A program made the translations under genes and the position numbers. 64,000 bases of DNA from CAYSAQ01 sp964429235 (GTDB taxonomy: Bacteria; Margulisbacteria; Riflemargulisbacteria; GWF2-35-9; DYQY01): assembly GCA_964429235.1 (NCBI GenBank), contig CAYSAQ010000010.1, forward strand, positions 1 through 64,000. The letters run 5' to 3'. Numbering within the stretch: the stretch's first letter is position 1; each line of letters starts with the position of its first letter. Shown here piece by piece: positions 60,185 through 64,000 of this stretch. The notes beneath the pieces were generated by a model that ran no database searches, was not told the DNA's origin, and saw only the letters and a list, made by a program, of their open reading frames with translations.

Positions 60185-61015
60185 CTAATCAAGCAACGTT
60201 GCCCAATAGTGTTTTGTTAAACAGCCTTTAAAACTAGCATATAGGTCTTCAATATTATTATCAATGTGACTATCTAGCTTATACTTCTTAAGTACAGCAT
60301 AAAAAGAATCAATTTCTGACCTGTAAGCGACTTTAGCCAGATGATTAATTTCATGAAATGCTAAACCAGTCTTATTAGCGACTTCCCTCATATAATCTTC
60401 TCCATATAGGATGTTTTGGTTCTTGTTTATTTTAATAGCTGTAATGTTTGCTGATAACTTAGGAAATCCCATAAGATAGACACTATAATCGTCATCTGTA
60501 CTACTTTGCCCATCATACGAGAAACCAAGCTTTGTTTCTTCTGCTTCTGAGATAACCCAATGAGTTATTACTTTTTTATTGCTTAAATTCTCAATATATT
60601 GATATTCCAATAAAGAAAAAGGGGCATCAATCACATCTAACGAAAACCGCATCATAATAAGCTCAACTAAATGCAAAGGGACATAAAAACAGTAAGATGG
60701 ATTATCCCTGAAAAATACAGATGATGGATAGAGTTTATTCTTTACAGGATCAGCCTCACTAATACCTAACAGATATGAACACAAACTACCCATAATGTTG
60801 GTCATATAATCTATATCGAGCTCTTTTAGTTTATTCCCAATCTTTATAGAATTGTTGAATTTAACAATTCTGTCTTCTTTTTCTAACCATTGCAATTCTT
60901 GTTCGAGAAGATCCTCGTATTCCGTTGATAATAATCTTCTGTTTTTTAATTCTTCGAAGCAGGTTTCCTTTATATTTACATAAACGTCCTTTGTCATGTT
61001 TTTATCATTAGGCAA
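60185..61015 (-). CDS. Hypothetical protein, 276 aa
   Basis: I do not recognise this protein. It is soluble and 276 residues long. The segment LCSYLLGISEADPVKNKLYP near residue 75 resembles the LxxYxLGITxxDPLxxxLxF motif of DNA polymerase III alpha, but the surrounding sequence does not match, so this may be coincidental. AFHEINHLAKVA near 223 could be a metal-binding helix (HExxH). It overlaps the upstream 174-aa gene by 22 bp and is presumably coupled to it. Confidence 0.55.
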   Translation of the reverse strand: MPNDKNMTKDVYVNIKETCFEELKNRRLLSTEYEDLLEQELQWLEKEDRIVKFNNSIKIGNKLKELDIDYMTNIMGSLCSYLLGISEADPVKNKLYPSSVFFRDNPSYCFYVPLHLVELIMMRFSLDVIDAPFSLLEYQYIENLSNKKVITHWVISEAEETKLGFSYDGQSSTDDDYSVYLMGFPKLSANITAIKINKNQNILYGEDYMREVANKTGLAFHEINHLAKVAYRSEIDSFYAVLKKYKLDSHIDNNIEDLYASFKGCLTKHYWATLLD

Positions 61016-61518
61016 ATATAATTCCCTTCATCCTCTATCCCTTCATCAATACTCAATAAAAAATTGGTCTCAATACCTTCAGGCAAAACATCTTGAAAAG
61101 GTAGGGATAAATCTGACAGTTCTTGCAGTGTTCTGCTTCCTTTAGCCACTCCAATTATAAACATTTGGGAAAACTTTTTTACTTCACTTAATCCCTCGTA
61201 ATTATAAGGAGTCTTTCCGTAAGAATTCTTAAACATGATATTCACACCTATTTCTTCTGGGAAAATATTCTTCATATCTTCAAGAACAAAAACATCTCCC
61301 ACAATTGATATTGAATTATTACTCACTTGATTAATTAGCTTTAGCCAATCTTTAACTATCTTCTTCTTACTATTTGTAAAAATAATGAGGTTATCCTCTT
61401 CCCACTCATAACAAAGGAATGTAATTTGTTGTTTTAGGATACTGGAATTTATCTCTAGCTTAGATAACAATTCTATAAGTATTTTGTTGTTAATTTTTAT
61501 TATATCGATGTTTTCCAT
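60994..61518 (-). CDS. Hypothetical protein, 174 aa
   Basis: An unknown protein coupled by overlap to the 276-aa gene. The start at 61518 (MENIDIIKIN) is preferred over an upstream ATG at 61548, which lies in a hairpin-forming stretch and has no ribosome site. The sequence alternates strands and helices (LEINSSILKQQITFLCYEWE, NLIIFTNSKKKIVKDWLKL, FSQMFIIGVAKGSRTLQEL). No known motif is seen. The dyad TACGACatttagcGTCGTA just upstream (61541-61559) could be a transcript end of the preceding gene or an operator. Confidence 0.55.
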   Translation of the reverse strand: MENIDIIKINNKILIELLSKLEINSSILKQQITFLCYEWEEDNLIIFTNSKKKIVKDWLKLINQVSNNSISIVGDVFVLEDMKNIFPEEIGVNIMFKNSYGKTPYNYEGLSEVKKFSQMFIIGVAKGSRTLQELSDLSLPFQDVLPEGIETNFLLSIDEGIEDEGNYICLMIKT

Positions 61519-61562
61519 ATATTCACTATAACGTGTAGCGTACGACATTTAGCGTCGTATGT

Positions 61563-61685
61563 TTAATTCTGTTTCATCATTGTTGTCCCGCATAATGGGC
61601 ATTTATGGATTCCAGGTCTTCCAGTATTCATAATGTACTTACAAGATGCTTTTGAGCATTGATAAGTGTAGATTGGTTGTGGCAT
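61563..61685 (-). CDS. 40-aa zinc-ribbon protein
   Basis: A 40-residue ORF, MPQPIYTYQCSKASC then KYIMNTGRPGIHKCPLCGTT. Four cysteines in C-x4-C and C-x2-C pairs make a zinc ribbon. AAGGAGGTG lies 5 nt before the ATG, inside the last codons of the DUF6508 gene, whose TAA directly abuts this ATG. The strong signal and coupling show it is real. Small zinc ribbons often act as partners or nucleic-acid-binding subunits. Confidence 0.75.
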   Translation of the reverse strand: MPQPIYTYQCSKASCKYIMNTGRPGIHKCPLCGTTMMKQN

Positions 61686-62084
61686 TTAATTCACCTCCTT
61701 ATTAATAATCATTTTAAGTCTCTTTAATATACATAATATCTGGCCGTTTTTAATAAAGCTGCCAAACGCACCTGAACAGAAGCGATCATTTCTAATATAA
61801 GTTGTTAGTAGCTTTTTTATTGTTAGCAAATCTGCAATTTCTATAAATTCAATGAGCTTGGATATTATTTTCCCTTCTTCCCAATGTGGCCAATCAAAAT
61901 TTCTCAAAACAAACTCTTCATCAACTAACATTCTCATAAATGCATAAACCTCCGTAGAATAGATGCCCCCGGATAAAGTCGTTCCTTTCCAAAATACATT
62001 CTCTAGATTATTGAAATAATCATAATATGTAAGAATACGATTTATACTGCTTAATTCTGAACTAGTTATTGTACTCTGCTGCAT
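61686..62084 (-). CDS. DUF6508-family protein
   Basis: The 132-residue protein matches DUF6508: EVYAFMRMLVDEEFVLRNFDWPHWEEGK near residue 45-72, then IADLLTIKKLLTTYIRNDRFCSGAFGSFIKNG near 83-114. The family is of unknown function and is met beside ADP-ribosylglycohydrolase genes. It overlaps that gene by 19 bp here and abuts a zinc-ribbon gene, forming a coupled trio. Confidence 0.78.
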   Translation of the reverse strand: MQQSTITSSELSSINRILTYYDYFNNLENVFWKGTTLSGGIYSTEVYAFMRMLVDEEFVLRNFDWPHWEEGKIISKLIEFIEIADLLTIKKLLTTYIRNDRFCSGAFGSFIKNGQILCILKRLKMIINKEVN

Positions 62085-63025
62085 TGATACACCCTTTTAT
62101 CGAAACGTTTTGCCAAGGTAATAATTTCATTAATACGTGCAATAGAATCCACCCAATCTAGAGGAATCTGATTGTAACCATACAAAATACCAGCAATTCC
62201 ACCAGTTAAGGCACCAATGGTATCTGTATCATGCCCGAGATTTACAGCACGAAGAACAGTGTCAGAATAAGTAGAACCTTTTAACACACACCACAAACAA
62301 GCTTCCAATGTATCCACAACATAGCCAGTTGAGCGGATCTCATTTTCACTAAAAGTAGCTATATTATTATCGAGTATTCGAGAAAATACAGATAAATGTT
62401 CCTTATATTCTTTCTCATGATAAAGAGCTTTAGTTACTTGCTGACAATAGCTATAGGCGATATCAGGAGTAACACCGTTTAATAGCTGGATTGCAAATTC
62501 AGTATATATAACACAGGCTATTTGTGATATCGGATGAGCATGTGTTATTGCGGAAACTTCGTGTACAATTTTTTGTCGGTATTTAAAATCCCACTCATCC
62601 TTCAAAAAATAGGCCAAGGGTAATGTTCTCATAAGTGAACCGTTTCCATTATCCATAAGCTCACTTAATCCGGATTTATTGGCAGGGATTCCAATATGCA
62701 ACATTTCCATAGCAGCATAAGTGGTTGCACCTATATCAAATACATATCCTCGTGCTGTCCAATGATTGTCGTAATACCAGCTATGTAAAGTATCAGCAAT
62801 CTTCTGTAAATCGTAACCATAGTAAAGACTTTCAACAACACAAAACATTTGAGAACTGTCGTCAGACCAAGTGCCTGGTTCTTGCTTGTGTGTACCATTA
62901 CCACGCATCCCTAAAACAGGGTCACTAGACAGATCCTTCCTGTTTTTAAACTCTACTGGCACACCTAGTGCGTCAGCAACACAAAACCCAAGCAAGCCGC
63001 GAATTGGTGCATTATGATATTTCAT
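62066..63025 (-). CDS. ADP-ribosylglycohydrolase family protein
   Basis: The 319-residue ARH-type hydrolase would remove ADP-ribose from proteins or nucleic acids or cleave related compounds. Magnesium-site motifs are GTWSDDSSQMFCVVESL near residue 51 (usually GTWTDDT) and NLGHDTDTIGALTGGIAGILYG near 263. The N-terminal RGLLGFCVADALGVPVEF is typical. GGAGG precedes the ATG. It starts the trio with DUF6508 and the zinc ribbon. No ADP-ribosyltransferase toxin is recognised in the window. Confidence 0.9.
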   Translation of the reverse strand: MKYHNAPIRGLLGFCVADALGVPVEFKNRKDLSSDPVLGMRGNGTHKQEPGTWSDDSSQMFCVVESLYYGYDLQKIADTLHSWYYDNHWTARGYVFDIGATTYAAMEMLHIGIPANKSGLSELMDNGNGSLMRTLPLAYFLKDEWDFKYRQKIVHEVSAITHAHPISQIACVIYTEFAIQLLNGVTPDIAYSYCQQVTKALYHEKEYKEHLSVFSRILDNNIATFSENEIRSTGYVVDTLEACLWCVLKGSTYSDTVLRAVNLGHDTDTIGALTGGIAGILYGYNQIPLDWVDSIARINEIITLAKRFDKRVYQCSRVQ

Positions 63026-63104
63026 TCATACCTCCTATTGTTGTTATAAAATTGTGGAATAGTTATATCGGAATCTTTGAATCCGATTATTTTAGATCAA
63101 TGTC

Positions 63105-64000
63105 TTAAATTATTAACTCTAAGAAACCTTTTCCATTTCGGCAAATTCCAGCCCAAATTAAAATTCCTGCAATAGGAGTAATCCTTCTAAAAACGGTATC
63201 TCCTTCTTTTTTACCGTATATTTTAAAAGCGATATGCCCTTCTATTGAAGTAAAAGGCAAAAGGTTATCACCAAGTTTCCCATTAACAGCATTTCCCTTT
63301 ACTGCTTTACCTCCCATTTGTTTTAAAAAACTAACAACCTCTTCAAATACTTTCCATTCTAGTATTAATGGTTTTACTCCTAGATTATCAACAAGAATTC
63401 CTTCTTCTCTAACTAATTCAGCAGAAAAAGTATTAATGGCGTTGTTCTTTTTGTTTAATAAAGGAATCTTCACTTTAGACTCAGAATTTTCTTTTAGTTT
63501 TTTAGAAATTATCTCTTTTATATTTCTATCCTCAGGGATATTAAAACTCTTTTTCAAATCATACCCAATCATAAAAAGAGCTGCTTCCATAGCGCGCAGT
63601 GCTCCAGTTTCTAAAGTAAGCTTTCCAAAACCATGTTGATTAATAATTTTTAATAACAGCCAATTTGCCTTGAGATTACATCTTATATGCGCATCTGAAT
63701 TATTTGTAAGTTGTTTAAATTTATATATTCCTTTAAAAGGATTTCTAAGTTTTGCTTTCGGAGTGTTTTTAATCTTTGGATCTTCCTTTGCCTGTCCCCA
63801 ATAAAAATGCAGTTCATCTGGGATATAGGATATCCTATTTTCCTCAAGAAATAATCTTACTAAATAGCCTAATGCAGCTCCAACTCTGCCATCGTAGATA
63901 ATAAAATTATCGAACAACAGTGAGTATATCTTGGTATAGCCTGCATTCATTTTAATATCTTTATATTCTTTTTTTAATTCAGGAGATATCACTATACTAT
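63105..64000 (-). CDS. Hypothetical protein, 5' end beyond the window
   Basis: At least 295 residues are seen; the frame stays open to the window edge, so the start lies outside or at the GTG at 63992. I do not recognise a characterised family. Segments such as IYDGRVGAALGYLVRLFLEEN and DELHFYWGQAKEDP near the N-terminus and a helical middle (LRAMEAALFMIGYDLKK) are seen. It is on the same strand as, and 79 bp upstream of, the ADP-ribosylglycohydrolase gene, so it may belong to the same island. Confidence 0.6.
   Translation of the reverse strand, partial: SIVISPELKKEYKDIKMNAGYTKIYSLLFDNFIIYDGRVGAALGYLVRLFLEENRISYIPDELHFYWGQAKEDPKIKNTPKAKLRNPFKGIYKFKQLTNNSDAHIRCNLKANWLLLKIINQHGFGKLTLETGALRAMEAALFMIGYDLKKSFNIPEDRNIKEIISKKLKENSESKVKIPLLNKKNNAINTFSAELVREEGILVDNLGVKPLILEWKVFEEVVSFLKQMGGKAVKGNAVNGKLGDNLLPFTSIEGHIAFKIYGKKEGDTVFRRITPIAGILIWAGICRNGKGFLELII

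Noticed and set aside
60994..61548. ATG at 61548 as start of the 174-aa gene
   Set aside because: It lies inside a TACGAC/GTCGTA dyad without a ribosome site; the ATG at 61518 is the more natural start.

Overview
Organism. The DNA is AT-rich, uses the standard code and encodes a complete bacterial housekeeping set. A diderm envelope is suggested by ADP-heptose synthesis genes (hldE, gmhA). A predicted electron-bifurcating NAD(P)H/ferredoxin enzyme points to anaerobic, fermentative-type redox metabolism. Together with a DUF5693 protein and many dispersed palindromic repeats, this fits an uncultured diderm lineage such as Margulisbacteria or Melainabacteria. That placement is a guess from gene content; there is no rRNA in the window. 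A run of exactly 100 N (42082-42181) marks a scaffold join.

Layout. 1-7.5 kb: mixed-strand genes: hldE, a DUF559 nuclease invaded by a repeat, tRNA-Glu and tRNA-Val, tadA, gmhA, a HAD phosphatase, an EF-hand/peptidoglycan-binding/LysM protein coupled to a LacI regulator, and two unknown genes. 7.5-9.7 kb: prfC and yajQ diverge from a perfectly symmetric 44-bp promoter palindrome. 9.6-29.5 kb: a tightly packed minus-strand array, hpf-secA-prfB-DUF5693-murA-pgpH-ybeY-dgkA-CNNM-pyrG-mutL-topA-small membrane protein-panC-crcB-HI0933 flavoprotein. 29.6-38.6 kb: uvrA, a Pta-N/DRTGG protein and three genes resembling the Sporomusa-type (Stn) bifurcating transhydrogenase. Palindromic repeats occur between and inside these genes. 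38.6-64 kb: an accessory and defence region.

The accessory region has two parts. From 38.6 to 44.8 kb, small cargo modules (HEPN/MNT; DUF5678 + BRO + a KAP fragment; a lipase) are separated by full or remnant copies of one gene encoding a beta-repeat protein, all in the same orientation. From 44.8 to 64 kb the minus-strand genes form a defence island. It holds a six-gene operon joining a type I restriction-modification system, a T5orf172 protein and a two-gene CBASS (CD-NTase + SLATT). Upstream lie an OGG-fold/UDG-like pair, a DnaB-like protein without a Walker A motif, a WYL regulator, surE, PD-(D/E)XK proteins, unknown genes, and an ADP-ribosylglycohydrolase/DUF6508/zinc-ribbon trio.

Genome-wide habits visible here. 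Several genes have a TATAAT-like box only 6-8 nt before the ATG and no Shine-Dalgarno sequence, which implies leaderless mRNAs. Composite palindromic repeats enter coding sequence in frame, in a manner like the Rickettsia palindromic elements.
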